Of a stretch of DNA of 36,469 nucleotides, positions 25,711 to 34,221 are shown in pieces. The translations under genes and the position numbers were made by a program. The stretch is from Streptococcaceae bacterium AM104-57 (lineage in GTDB: Bacteria > Bacillota > Bacilli > Lactobacillales > Streptococcaceae), in NCBI GenBank assembly GCA_027659245.1, contig JAQDPW010000025.1, positions 1 to 36,469 on the forward strand, in the 5' to 3' direction. The number at the start of each line of letters is the position of its first letter. Position 1 is the stretch's first letter. The notes under the pieces were generated by a model. The model was not told the DNA's origin, made no database searches, and saw only the letters and a list, made by a program, of their open reading frames with translations.

Positions 25711-25727
25711 TTTTATAGGAGATTAGT

Positions 25728-26678
25728 TTGAAGGAACATAAAACATTCAATCAACAATTAACGATTTTAAGAAATAGGGGAGTTCTAGTCCCAACGAATG
25801 GCAAACCAAAGAGATTTTTAGAACAAGAAAATTATTACAATGTTATAAATGGCTACAAAGATTTATTTTTAGTAAAGGATAGCAATAATCTCCCTGTTGA
25901 GCCTGAACTTTATCTAGAAGGTACTCATTTTAACGAACTCAAGGCCCTATTTTTATTTGACAGGGAATTACGAATATTATTATTGAAATATTTATTGATA
26001 TTCGAAAACTCAATAAAAACTACGATTGCATATGAATTTTCCAAAAAATATTCTCGAAAGAATGCTTATTTAGATATTGCAAATTTTGTCGATAATGACC
26101 CTAAAAAGGTTCTTCAACAAATCTCTATCTTAACAAAGACTATTCATGATAAGGTAGATAGGACAGGGGCTATTAAGCACTATATTGAAGAGCATGGAGA
26201 AGTCCCACTTTGGGTTTTAGTTAATTTTCTTACGATGGGAAACATTGCTAATTTTTACAATATTTTAACGGATAGCATGAAGAATATCATTGCAAAGTTT
26301 TATACAGACAAGTACAGAACGCAAAATAAAGATCATACATTTAGACTTTCTAGTGCAGATTTAAGCGCTTGTTTGAAAGTGGTTAACTTAGTTAGAAATA
26401 TCTGTGCACATGATGAACGACTGTATAATGTTAATTTAAGAAGTGTCAGAGTTTCCCAGATAGCAAATCATTTTGGGATTAGCAGATATGATAATAAACG
26501 TTTCATAGTGGTCATTCTATTTTTAAAAGTTGTACTTGATAGGAAAGATTTTCAAAGATTATATAAAGCTTTGATGCATTTATTTAAACAGTACGCTGAT
26601 GAATTCAAAACAGTAGTATTTAACGACATTTTAAAAACTATGGGAATCGACTTAACTGAGTTGGAAAAATTAGCCTAA
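25728..26678 (+). CDS. Abi_2/AbiF-like HEPN abortive-infection protein
   Basis: The protein has 316 residues. The N-terminal KTFNQQLTILRNRGV...ENYYNVINGYKDLFL and the following FDRELRILLLKYLLIFENSIKTTIAYEFS are hallmarks of the Abi_2 (AbiD/AbiF) family. Near residues 220-235, LVRNICAHDERLYN contains the HEPN R-x4-H motif (Arg223, His228), typical of RNA-cleaving toxins and of the fold that gave rise to Cas13. It starts at TTG with AGGAG 6 nt upstream; no early ATG exists. It lies between a strong promoter plus hairpin and the helicase gene, 22 nt upstream of the latter, so both depend on read-through. By eye it is more AT-rich than the helicase gene. It probably arrests phage-infected cells by cleaving RNA (inference). 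Confidence 0.85.
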   Translation: MKEHKTFNQQLTILRNRGVLVPTNGKPKRFLEQENYYNVINGYKDLFLVKDSNNLPVEPELYLEGTHFNELKALFLFDRELRILLLKYLLIFENSIKTTIAYEFSKKYSRKNAYLDIANFVDNDPKKVLQQISILTKTIHDKVDRTGAIKHYIEEHGEVPLWVLVNFLTMGNIANFYNILTDSMKNIIAKFYTDKYRTQNKDHTFRLSSADLSACLKVVNLVRNICAHDERLYNVNLRSVRVSQIANHFGISRYDNKRFIVVILFLKVVLDRKDFQRLYKALMHLFKQYADEFKTVVFNDILKTMGIDLTELEKLA

Positions 26679-26700
26679 TTTCATTTTAAAAGGAACACGT

Positions 26701-29700
26701 ATGTCAGTTGAGATTAAAACAAAAAAGAAAATTGATCCTAAAATCTATGCTTACACTACACCGACTGTAACCAGTAATGAGGGCTGGATTAAGATTGGTT
26801 ATACGGAGCGTGATGTCACGCAACGGATTAAAGAACAAACGCATACTGCTCATATAGACACAGATATCTTATGGACAGCTGCTGCAGCCTATACGGAAGA
26901 ACCTGATAAGGGAAAAACTTTTAAGGACCATGATTTCCACCATTTCCTTTCTTTCCATGATGTGGAACGTCGTCCTAAGACGGAGTGGTTCTATTTTAAT
27001 GGGACTCCTGAAAAATCTAAAAATCTTTTCGATAAGTTTGTTCAGCATGACTTGTCAGGTTATCAGCCTGGAAAAGGACAGGACTATACTCTGCGACAAG
27101 AGCAAGAAGAAGCCGTTTCTAAGACCTTAGATTATTTCAAAAATCACCCAGGAGGTAAGTTCCTCTGGAATGCTAAGCCACGCTTTGGTAAAACCTTGTC
27201 TACCTATGACCTAGCTCGGAGGATGGATGCTGTCAATGTCCTGATTGTAACAAACAGACCTGCCATTGCTAATTCGTGGTATGATGATTTTGAAACATTC
27301 ATAGCTGGTCAAACGACTTACAAGTTTGTTTCAGAGTCAGATAGCCTTAAAAATCGTCCAGCATTGTCACGAAAAGAATTTGTTGGCCTTTTAGATGATG
27401 ATGTACGACAACTTGCTTTTATCAGTCTTCAAGACTTGAAAGGTTCTGCTTATCTAGGTGGAGAGCACGATAAACTCAAATGGGTAACTGACCTACATTG
27501 GGATTTGCTGGTCATCGATGAGGCTCATGAAGGAGTTGATACTTTTAAGACAGATCAAGCCTTTAACAAGATTCGTCGGAATTTTACTTTACATCTTTCT
27601 GGAACTCCATTTAAGGCACTGGCTAAGGGAGATTTTATAGAGGAGCAGATTTACAACTGGTCTTATGCGGATGAACAGTCTGCCAAATCTACCTGGTCTC
27701 CTGAACAAGAAGAGGAAAATCCATATGAAAGTTTGCCTCAGTTAAACCTCTTTACCTATCAAATGTCCCAGATGATTGGCGAAGAGTTAGAAAAAGGTGC
27801 TCAACTAGATGGTAAAAATATTGACTTTGCTTTTGACTTAAGTGAATTTTTCGCTACAGATGATAAAGGGAAATTTATCCATGAACAAGATGTCAGAAAT
27901 TGGTTAGATACTCTGTCAAGCAATGAAAAGTATCCATTTTCAACCAAAGAACTTCGGAACGAACTCAAGCATACTTTTTGGTTGTTGGAGCGTGTAGCCT
28001 CAGCTAAGGCTTTAAAAGCACTACTAGAAGAACACCCCATCTATGAAAACTATGAGATTATTCTAGCTGCTGGTGACGGACGTATGTCCGAAGAAGACGA
28101 TAAAGTCAAACTCAAATCCTTAGATTTGGTTAGAAAAGCGATAGCAGAGAATGACAAAACTATTACCCTATCCGTCGGTCAGTTGACTACAGGCGTCACT
28201 ATCCCTGAATGGACAGGTGTATTGATGTTATCAAATTTGAAATCACCAGCTCTTTATATGCAGGCTGCATTTCGTGCTCAGAACCCATATTCATGGACCG
28301 AAAGCAAAGGAAATCATTTCCGCAAAGAAAAAGCCTATGTATTTGACTTTGCACCAGAAAGAACCCTGATTCTCTTTGATGAGTTTGCCAACAACTTATC
28401 GCTTGCGACTGCAGGAGGCGGCGGGACTTCGACAACTCGTGAAGAAAACATCAGAGAATTACTAAATTTCTTCCCTGTTATAGCTGAAGACCGTGCTGGC
28501 AAGATGGTTGAGATTGATGCTAAGGCAGTTCTGACTATACCACGTCAGATAAAAGCTAGAGAAGTCCTCAAACGAGGATTTATGTCCAATCTCCTTTTTG
28601 ATAATATCAGTGGCATTTTCCAAGCCAGTCAAACCGTTCTAGACATTTTAAATGAACTACCAGCAGAAAAGGAAGGCAAGTTACAAACACCTTCTGATTT
28701 ACTAGATTTTTCAGATGTTAAAGTAGATGATGAAGGCAATGCAGTGGTTGACCATGAAATCGTGGTCAATCAACAAACGCGACTTTTTGGTGAAAAAGTC
28801 TATGGACTTGGTCAGTCCGTTACAGATTTGGTCACTACGGATGAGGACAAAACTCAAAAACAGCTGGTCAATGACTTGAGCAAGACAGTTTCTTCTGTAA
28901 TTGTAGAAGAATTGAAAGCTGGATATGACCTGAAAAATCGGGAAACAGACCACATCAAGAAAGAAATTTCCAAAACATTTGAGAACGAAGTTCGAAAAAA
29001 TGAGATAGAACGCAAAATTTCTGAAGCTCATATCAAGGAAGAGTTGAAAGAACAACTCAAGGAAGCAAATGATAAGGAGCAAAAAGATAAGATTCAAGAA
29101 GATCTTGAAAAACGAATAGAAGAAAATAATCTTATTCACAAAGAAAAACTAGAACAAACACTCAAAAAAGAAGTGGAAAAAATGCCTGAGAAATTTATCG
29201 AACAAGTTGAGATAAAACGTGTGGAGCAGTTGAAACAATCAGCTCAGGATGAGATTCGTGATCATCTTCGAGGATTTGCACGAACAATTCCTAGTTTTAT
29301 CATGGCCTATGGTGATCCATCTCTAACACTTGATAATTTTGACACCTTTGTTCCTGAGCATGTCTTCTTTGAAGTAACGGGGATTACGATTGATCAATTT
29401 AGATATTTGAGAGATGGTGGGCAAGATTTTACAGGACATCTATTCGATCGGGCAACATTTGATGAAGCTATTCAAGAATTTCTTCGTAAGAAAGAGGAAT
29501 TGGCAGATTATTTTAAAGATCAGAAAGAAGATATTTTTGACTATATTCCACCGCAGAAAACCAATCAGATTTTCACTCCTAAACGGGTAGTGAGGAGAAT
29601 GGTGGATGATCTTGAAAAAGAAAACCCAGGAATCTTTGATGATCCATCTAAGACATTTATTGATTTGTACATGAAATCAGGCCTCTATATTGCAGAACTT

Positions 29701-29955
29701 GTAAAGCGACTATATAATAGCGTAGGTATGCAAGAAGCCTTTCCAAATCCTGAAGAACGCTTAAAACATATCCTAGAAAATCAAGTTTATGGATTTGCGC
29801 CTTCAGAAATTATCTACAACATTTCCACTAATTTTATCTTTGGAAATCTCTCCCAAGCTATTAGTAGAAAGAACTTTGTTTTAGAAGATACCATTCCTGC
29901 TGCTAAAGAAGGAAGGATTCAGGAGTTGGTTGATTCCTATTTTGAAAATAATTAA
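26701..29955 (+). CDS. GIY-YIG + SF2 helicase + partial methylase restriction-like protein
   Basis: The protein has 1084 residues. Residues 14-100 resemble a GIY-YIG/T5orf172 nuclease (KIYAY...IKIGYT with Tyr16, Tyr34, Arg42). An SF2 helicase follows: WNAKPRFGKT (Lys164), DLLVIDEAHEG (DEAH at 273-276), LHLSGTPFKAL, and the arginine-finger region YMQAAFRAQNPY. Residues about 710-860 are a highly charged coiled coil. The C-terminus has methylase-like pieces, QIFTPKRVVRRMV and FIDLYMKSGLYIAELV (Asp988), but no NPPY motif before the end. It probably works with the methylase subunit as the cleavage/translocation part of a restriction system. Exact class is uncertain. AAGGA precedes the ATG; abi lies 22 nt upstream. 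Confidence 0.82.
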   Translation: MSVEIKTKKKIDPKIYAYTTPTVTSNEGWIKIGYTERDVTQRIKEQTHTAHIDTDILWTAAAAYTEEPDKGKTFKDHDFHHFLSFHDVERRPKTEWFYFNGTPEKSKNLFDKFVQHDLSGYQPGKGQDYTLRQEQEEAVSKTLDYFKNHPGGKFLWNAKPRFGKTLSTYDLARRMDAVNVLIVTNRPAIANSWYDDFETFIAGQTTYKFVSESDSLKNRPALSRKEFVGLLDDDVRQLAFISLQDLKGSAYLGGEHDKLKWVTDLHWDLLVIDEAHEGVDTFKTDQAFNKIRRNFTLHLSGTPFKALAKGDFIEEQIYNWSYADEQSAKSTWSPEQEEENPYESLPQLNLFTYQMSQMIGEELEKGAQLDGKNIDFAFDLSEFFATDDKGKFIHEQDVRNWLDTLSSNEKYPFSTKELRNELKHTFWLLERVASAKALKALLEEHPIYENYEIILAAGDGRMSEEDDKVKLKSLDLVRKAIAENDKTITLSVGQLTTGVTIPEWTGVLMLSNLKSPALYMQAAFRAQNPYSWTESKGNHFRKEKAYVFDFAPERTLILFDEFANNLSLATAGGGGTSTTREENIRELLNFFPVIAEDRAGKMVEIDAKAVLTIPRQIKAREVLKRGFMSNLLFDNISGIFQASQTVLDILNELPAEKEGKLQTPSDLLDFSDVKVDDEGNAVVDHEIVVNQQTRLFGEKVYGLGQSVTDLVTTDEDKTQKQLVNDLSKTVSSVIVEELKAGYDLKNRETDHIKKEISKTFENEVRKNEIERKISEAHIKEELKEQLKEANDKEQKDKIQEDLEKRIEENNLIHKEKLEQTLKKEVEKMPEKFIEQVEIKRVEQLKQSAQDEIRDHLRGFARTIPSFIMAYGDPSLTLDNFDTFVPEHVFFEVTGITIDQFRYLRDGGQDFTGHLFDRATFDEAIQEFLRKKEELADYFKDQKEDIFDYIPPQKTNQIFTPKRVVRRMVDDLEKENPGIFDDPSKTFIDLYMKSGLYIAELVKRLYNSVGMQEAFPNPEERLKHILENQVYGFAPSEIIYNISTNFIFGNLSQAISRKNFVLEDTIPAAKEGRIQELVDSYFENN

Positions 29956-29981
29956 AAAAGAAGGCATTGACCTTCTTTTTT
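29954..29981. terminator. Bidirectional terminator
   Basis: AAAAAAGAAGG / CCTTCTTTTTT with a 6-nt loop. It separates the convergent helicase and thioredoxin-like genes and has A/T tracts on both sides. Confidence 0.85.
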
Positions 29982-29988
29982 ATATCTT

Positions 29989-30336
29989 TTACAATCCTGC
30001 AAATTCTTTGATTTCTTGAGCTGACATTGAAGAGTCGCAACGGACATTGATTTGTCCATCTGCAATGTGAACAAAGCCTGGTACAGTTGGGATTCCGTAG
30101 CGTGAGCGGAATGCTTGCAACTCATTGAGTTGGCTTGGTTCTTCACTGTTGATGAAGTAAATGTGAGCTTTTGTTTCAGCTACGACACCTGACAATGTAC
30201 CTGCAAATTTACGGCAGTAAGGGCAAGTTTTGCGACCAATAAAGAAGGTTGCAGTTTCTTTATTATCAAGAGCTTCTTGTGCACGCGCAACTGTAGTGAC
30301 TTCAAGGTCTTTGATGTTATCTAAAAATTGTTCCAT
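29989..30336 (-). CDS. bta: Thioredoxin-like bacteriocin transport accessory protein
   Basis: The protein has 115 residues with a single thioredoxin fold. The redox motif is CPYC (Cys38, Cys41) in FFIGRKTCPYCRKF, and the cis-Pro region is GIPTVPGFVHI. It resembles PedC/BrcD-type bacteriocin accessory proteins (annotated bta next to pgm in pneumococcus, as I recall). There is no signal peptide, so a cytosolic thiol-disulfide role is likely. No bacteriocin gene is nearby. GAGG lies upstream of the ATG. Confidence 0.85.
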   Translation of the reverse strand: MEQFLDNIKDLEVTTVARAQEALDNKETATFFIGRKTCPYCRKFAGTLSGVVAETKAHIYFINSEEPSQLNELQAFRSRYGIPTVPGFVHIADGQINVRCDSSMSAQEIKEFAGL

Positions 30337-30410
30337 TAGAATACCTCGCTTTTTTTAATAAAACTAGTATGCCATAAAAATGCTAAAATTGCTCAGTTTT
30401 GATACGAAAA

Positions 30411-30440
30411 AAAGATGAGATTGGTTGGTCTCATCTTTTT
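30411..30440 (-). terminator. Terminator of pgm
   Basis: A 10-bp stem AAAGATGAGA / TCTCATCTTT with an 8-nt loop, and an A-tract at 30407-30410 that reads as a T-tract on the minus strand, just after the pgm stop. The plus-strand side also has TTTTT. Confidence 0.85.
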
Positions 30441-30446
30441 AGGTCT

Positions 30447-32165
30447 TTATTTTACAAAAGCATTGATTTCTGCTTCGATGTTAGCAATCTTAGCTTGTGA
30501 TTCTTCGTTGGTTTCCCCTACAACTGCAATGTAGAACTTGATTTTTGGTTCTGTACCTGAAGGGCGAACGGCAATCCATGAACCATCAGCAAGTGTATAT
30601 TTCAAAACATCACTTGGAGGAGTTGTTAAGTTTGTAACAGTACCGTCAGCAGCAGTAGCTGTTTGAGCTTTGAAGTCTTCTACGACAGTGATAGCTGTTG
30701 TGTTCCATTCTTTTGGAGCATTGTTACGGAATTTAGCCATAATCGCTTTGATTTGTTCTGCACCATCGACACCTGAAAGGGTAACAGAGATAGTCTTTTC
30801 TGCGTAGTAGCCGTACTCTTTGTAGATTTCTTCGATACCGTCAGCAAGGGTCAAACCGCGTGAACGGTAGTAGGCAGCAAGTTCAGCAACGACAAGAACG
30901 GCTTGGATAGCATCTTTATCACGTACGAATGGTTTAATCAAGTAACCGAAGCTTTCTTCAAATCCCATCATGTAAGTGTGATTGTGTTTTTCTTCGAATT
31001 CTTGGATTTTTTCAGCGATGAATTTGAAACCTGTCAAAACGTTGAACATAGTTGCGCCGTAACTTTCAGCAATCTTCGTTACCAAGTCAGTTGATACGAT
31101 AGATTTGCAGAGCGCTGCATTTTCAGGAAGAGTTCCAGCATTTTTGTGGGCTTCCAAGATGTATTTAGCCATGATAGCACCGATTTGGTTACCTGAAAGG
31201 TTGAGGTAGCTACCATCTTTTTGAAGAACTTCAACACCAACACGGTCAGCATCAGGGTCAGTTGCGACAAGAACGTCTGCACCAACTTGACGACCAAGTT
31301 CTTCAGCAAGGGCAAAGGCTGCTTGGCTTTCTGGGTTTGGAGATTTTACAGTTGAGAAGTCAGGGTCAGCAGTTGCTTGCGCTTCAACGACTTGAACTGA
31401 GTCAAATCCTGCTTGGGCAAGAGCACGACGAGCCAACATTTCACCAGTACCATGAAGTGGTGTGTAGACAATCTTCATGTCTTTACCGAATTCTTCAATC
31501 AAGGCTGGGTTGATGTTCACATCTTTGACTTCTTTGAGGTATTCTACATCGACAGCTTCTCCGATAACTTCAATCAAGCCAGAAGCTTTTTCAGCTTTCA
31601 CATCAGCAACTTCTACCGCAAATGGATTTTCGATTGCACGGATATAAGTAGTCAAGGCGTCCGCATCGTGTGGAGGCATTTGTCCACCGTCTTCACCGTA
31701 AACCTTGTAACCGTTAAATGGAGCAGGGTTGTGGCTGGCTGTGACCATGATACCCGCGAAACAGTTGAGGTGACGAACTGCAAATGATAGTTCTGGAGTT
31801 GGACGAAGGCTTTCAAATACATAAGATTTGATGCCATGTTTAGCAAGAACTGCCGCAGATTCAAAGGCAAACTCCGGTGAGAAGTGACGGCTATCGTAGG
31901 CGATTGCGACACCACGTTCTTTTTCGTTTCCACCTTTTGACTCAATCAAACGAGCCAAACCTTCAGTAGCTTGGCGAACAACGTAGATGTTGATGCGGTT
32001 TGTACCAGCACCAATCAAGCCACGCATTCCTGCAGTACCAAATTCAAGATTTGTATAGAAGGCATCTTCCTTTGTTTTTTCGTCCATATTTTCCAAATCT
32101 TGACGAAGGTAGTCGGGAAGCTCCGCAAAATCAACCCATTTCTGGTAATTTTCTTGGTAAGACAT
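30447..32165 (-). CDS. pgm: Phosphoglucomutase / phosphomannomutase
   Basis: The protein has 572 residues and interconverts glucose-1- and glucose-6-phosphate, feeding UDP-glucose for capsule and glycolipid synthesis. All four alpha-D-phosphohexomutase motifs are present: phosphoserine loop VTASHNP (Ser144), metal loop ATDPDADRVG, sugar-specificity GFEESFGY and phosphate-binding RPSGTEPKIKFY. AAGGAG lies upstream of the ATG on the minus strand, with a good promoter at 32204-32232. Several long antisense frames here are composition artefacts. Confidence 0.97.
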   Translation of the reverse strand: MSYQENYQKWVDFAELPDYLRQDLENMDEKTKEDAFYTNLEFGTAGMRGLIGAGTNRINIYVVRQATEGLARLIESKGGNEKERGVAIAYDSRHFSPEFAFESAAVLAKHGIKSYVFESLRPTPELSFAVRHLNCFAGIMVTASHNPAPFNGYKVYGEDGGQMPPHDADALTTYIRAIENPFAVEVADVKAEKASGLIEVIGEAVDVEYLKEVKDVNINPALIEEFGKDMKIVYTPLHGTGEMLARRALAQAGFDSVQVVEAQATADPDFSTVKSPNPESQAAFALAEELGRQVGADVLVATDPDADRVGVEVLQKDGSYLNLSGNQIGAIMAKYILEAHKNAGTLPENAALCKSIVSTDLVTKIAESYGATMFNVLTGFKFIAEKIQEFEEKHNHTYMMGFEESFGYLIKPFVRDKDAIQAVLVVAELAAYYRSRGLTLADGIEEIYKEYGYYAEKTISVTLSGVDGAEQIKAIMAKFRNNAPKEWNTTAITVVEDFKAQTATAADGTVTNLTTPPSDVLKYTLADGSWIAVRPSGTEPKIKFYIAVVGETNEESQAKIANIEAEINAFVK

Positions 32166-32203
32166 TAAAATTCTCCTTTTTGTAAATTGTTTTAACCGTT
32201 CAC

Positions 32204-32232
32204 ATTATAGCACTTTTTAGCATTTTAGTAAA
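32204..32232 (-). promoter_or_regulatory. pgm promoter
   Basis: On the minus strand: TTTACT (32232-32227), 17-bp spacer, extended -10 TGC-TATAAT (TATAAT at 32209-32204). It gives a leader of about 30 nt with a normal ribosome binding site. Confidence 0.8.
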
Positions 32233-32283
32233 ACGGTAGCATAATTTTCAGAAAAGTAGTGACATATGCCTGTTTTTCAAGTC

Positions 32284-32312
32284 TTGAATGCTTTAGGGAA
32301 ACATGCTATACT
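32284..32312 (+). promoter_or_regulatory. ABC-F gene promoter (start codon 6 nt downstream)
   Basis: TTGAAT (32284-32289), 17 bp, TGC-TATACT (32307-32312). The ATG at 32319 follows after 6 nt and has no Shine-Dalgarno, predicting a leaderless mRNA. Confidence 0.8.
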
Positions 32313-32318
32313 ACTTGT

Positions 32319-34220
32319 ATGATTATTTTACAAGCTAATAAAATTGAACGTTCTTTTGCAGGAGAGGTTCTTTTTGATAATATCAACCTGCAGGTTGATG
32401 AACGAGATCGGATTGCTCTTGTTGGGAAAAATGGTGCAGGTAAGTCTACTCTTTTGAAGATTTTAGTTGGAGAAGAGGAGCCAACTAGCGGAGAAATCAA
32501 TAAGAAAAAAGATATTTCTCTGTCTTACCTAGCCCAAGATAGCCGTTTTGAGTCTGAAAATACCATCTACGATGAAATGCTTCATGTCTTTGATGATTTG
32601 CGTCGGACTGAAAGACAACTTCGACAGATGGAGTTGGACATGGGTGAAAAGACTGATGCAGAACTAGACAAACTCATGTCCGACTATGATCGCCTATCAG
32701 AAAATTTCCGTCAGGCTGGAGGATTTACCTATGAAGCCGATATTCGCTCTATCTTAAATGGATTCAAGTTTGACGAGTCTATGTGGCAGATGCGAATCGC
32801 TGAGCTTTCCGGTGGTCAAAATACCCGTCTAGCGCTAGCCAAAATGCTTCTTGAAAAGCCTAATCTCTTGGTTTTGGATGAGCCGACTAACCACCTAGAT
32901 ATTGAAACCATTGCCTGGTTAGAAAACTATTTGGTCAACTACAGTGGTGCCTTGATTATCGTCAGCCATGACCGGTATTTCCTCGATAAGGTTGCGACCA
33001 TAACACTCGACTTAACCAAACATTCTTTGGACAGATATGTAGGAAACTACTCAAGCTTTGTTGAGCAGAAGGAGCAGAAGCTCGCAACTGAAGCTAAAAA
33101 CTACGAAAAGCAGCAGAAGGAAATTGCTGCCTTAGAAGACTTTGTTAATCGAAATCTTGTTCGAGCATCGACAACCAAACGAGCGCAATCTCGACGCAAG
33201 CAACTGGAGAAGATGGAGCGCTTGGATAAGCCTGAAGCTGGTAAGAAATCAGCTAATATGACCTTCCATTCTGATAGAGTATCAGGTAATGTCGTTTTGA
33301 CGGTGGAGAATGCTGCCATTGGCTATGAAGGTGAAATCTTATCAGAACCTATCAACCTTGATCTTCGTAAGATGAACGCTATTGCCATTGTTGGTCCTAA
33401 TGGTATTGGTAAGTCAACCTTTATAAAATCCATTGTGGACCAGATTCCCTTTATCAAGGGTGAAAAGCGCTTTGGTGCTAATGTTGAGGTTGGTTACTAT
33501 GACCAGACGCAAAGTAAGTTAACACCAAGCAATACAGTATTAGACGAACTCTGGAATGATTTCAAGCTGACTCCTGAACTAGAAATTCGTAATCGCCTAG
33601 GTGCTTTCCTATTCTCTGGTGATGATGTTAAAAAATCAGTTGGCATGTTGTCAGGTGGAGAGAAAGCTCGTTTGCTTTTGGCTAAATTGTCTATGGAGAA
33701 TAACAACTTCCTGATCCTTGACGAGCCGACCAACCACTTGGACATTGATAGCAAGGAAGTTCTGGAAAGTGCATTGATCGACTTTGATGGAACTCTTCTC
33801 TTCGTCAGCCACGACCGTTATTTCATCAACCGTGTTGCCACTCATGTGCTGGAATTATCTGAGAATGGATCAACACTTTATCTTGGTGATTATGACTATT
33901 ATGTTGATAAAAAAGCAGAGCTAGCAGCTAGCCAAACAGAAGAAGCGGCAGCTGTTGACCAAGAAAAAGAAGTTTCACCAGTTAATGACTACCAAGCCCA
34001 AAAAGAGAGTCAAAAAGAACTGCGTAAATTGATGAGACAAATCGAAAGTCTTGAGACAGAAATCGAAGAGCTGGAAACTCAAGCCCAAGCAATCTCTGAA
34101 CAAATGCATACTACCAATGATGCAGATGAACTCATGCAATTACAAGCAGAACTGGATAAAATTAGCCATCGTCAGGAAGAAGCTATGCTGGAGTGGGAAG
34201 AATTATCGGAGCAGGTGTAA
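32319..34220 (+). CDS. ABC-F ribosome-associated ATPase (YdiF type)
   Basis: The protein has 633 residues. It has two ABC domains without membrane segments: Walker A GKNGAGKST (36-44) and GPNGIGKST, signatures ELSGGQNTRLA and MLSGGEKARLL, and two LDEPTNHLDI Walker B blocks. The linker (about 240-300) has the ABC-F NRNLVRASTTKRAQSRRKQL arm, and the C-terminus is a coiled coil. It is closest, by recall, to B. subtilis YdiF, a translation factor rather than a transporter; antibiotic protection is possible but not shown. Start MIILQ matches relatives; upstream in-frame codons lie in the promoter. The rgg gene follows after 1 nt. Confidence 0.93.
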   Translation: MIILQANKIERSFAGEVLFDNINLQVDERDRIALVGKNGAGKSTLLKILVGEEEPTSGEINKKKDISLSYLAQDSRFESENTIYDEMLHVFDDLRRTERQLRQMELDMGEKTDAELDKLMSDYDRLSENFRQAGGFTYEADIRSILNGFKFDESMWQMRIAELSGGQNTRLALAKMLLEKPNLLVLDEPTNHLDIETIAWLENYLVNYSGALIIVSHDRYFLDKVATITLDLTKHSLDRYVGNYSSFVEQKEQKLATEAKNYEKQQKEIAALEDFVNRNLVRASTTKRAQSRRKQLEKMERLDKPEAGKKSANMTFHSDRVSGNVVLTVENAAIGYEGEILSEPINLDLRKMNAIAIVGPNGIGKSTFIKSIVDQIPFIKGEKRFGANVEVGYYDQTQSKLTPSNTVLDELWNDFKLTPELEIRNRLGAFLFSGDDVKKSVGMLSGGEKARLLLAKLSMENNNFLILDEPTNHLDIDSKEVLESALIDFDGTLLFVSHDRYFINRVATHVLELSENGSTLYLGDYDYYVDKKAELAASQTEEAAAVDQEKEVSPVNDYQAQKESQKELRKLMRQIESLETEIEELETQAQAISEQMHTTNDADELMQLQAELDKISHRQEEAMLEWEELSEQV

Positions 34221-34221
34221 G

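Noticed and set aside
28711..29139. 142-codon minus-strand frame rich in Phe/Ile within the helicase gene
   Set aside because: It mirrors the Lys/Glu-rich coiled coil on the other strand; the apparent membrane-like protein is a composition artefact.
31079..32185. Long open frames on both strands antisense or out of frame to pgm
   Set aside because: They are shadows of the strongly coding pgm gene, with no ribosome sites and no family features.
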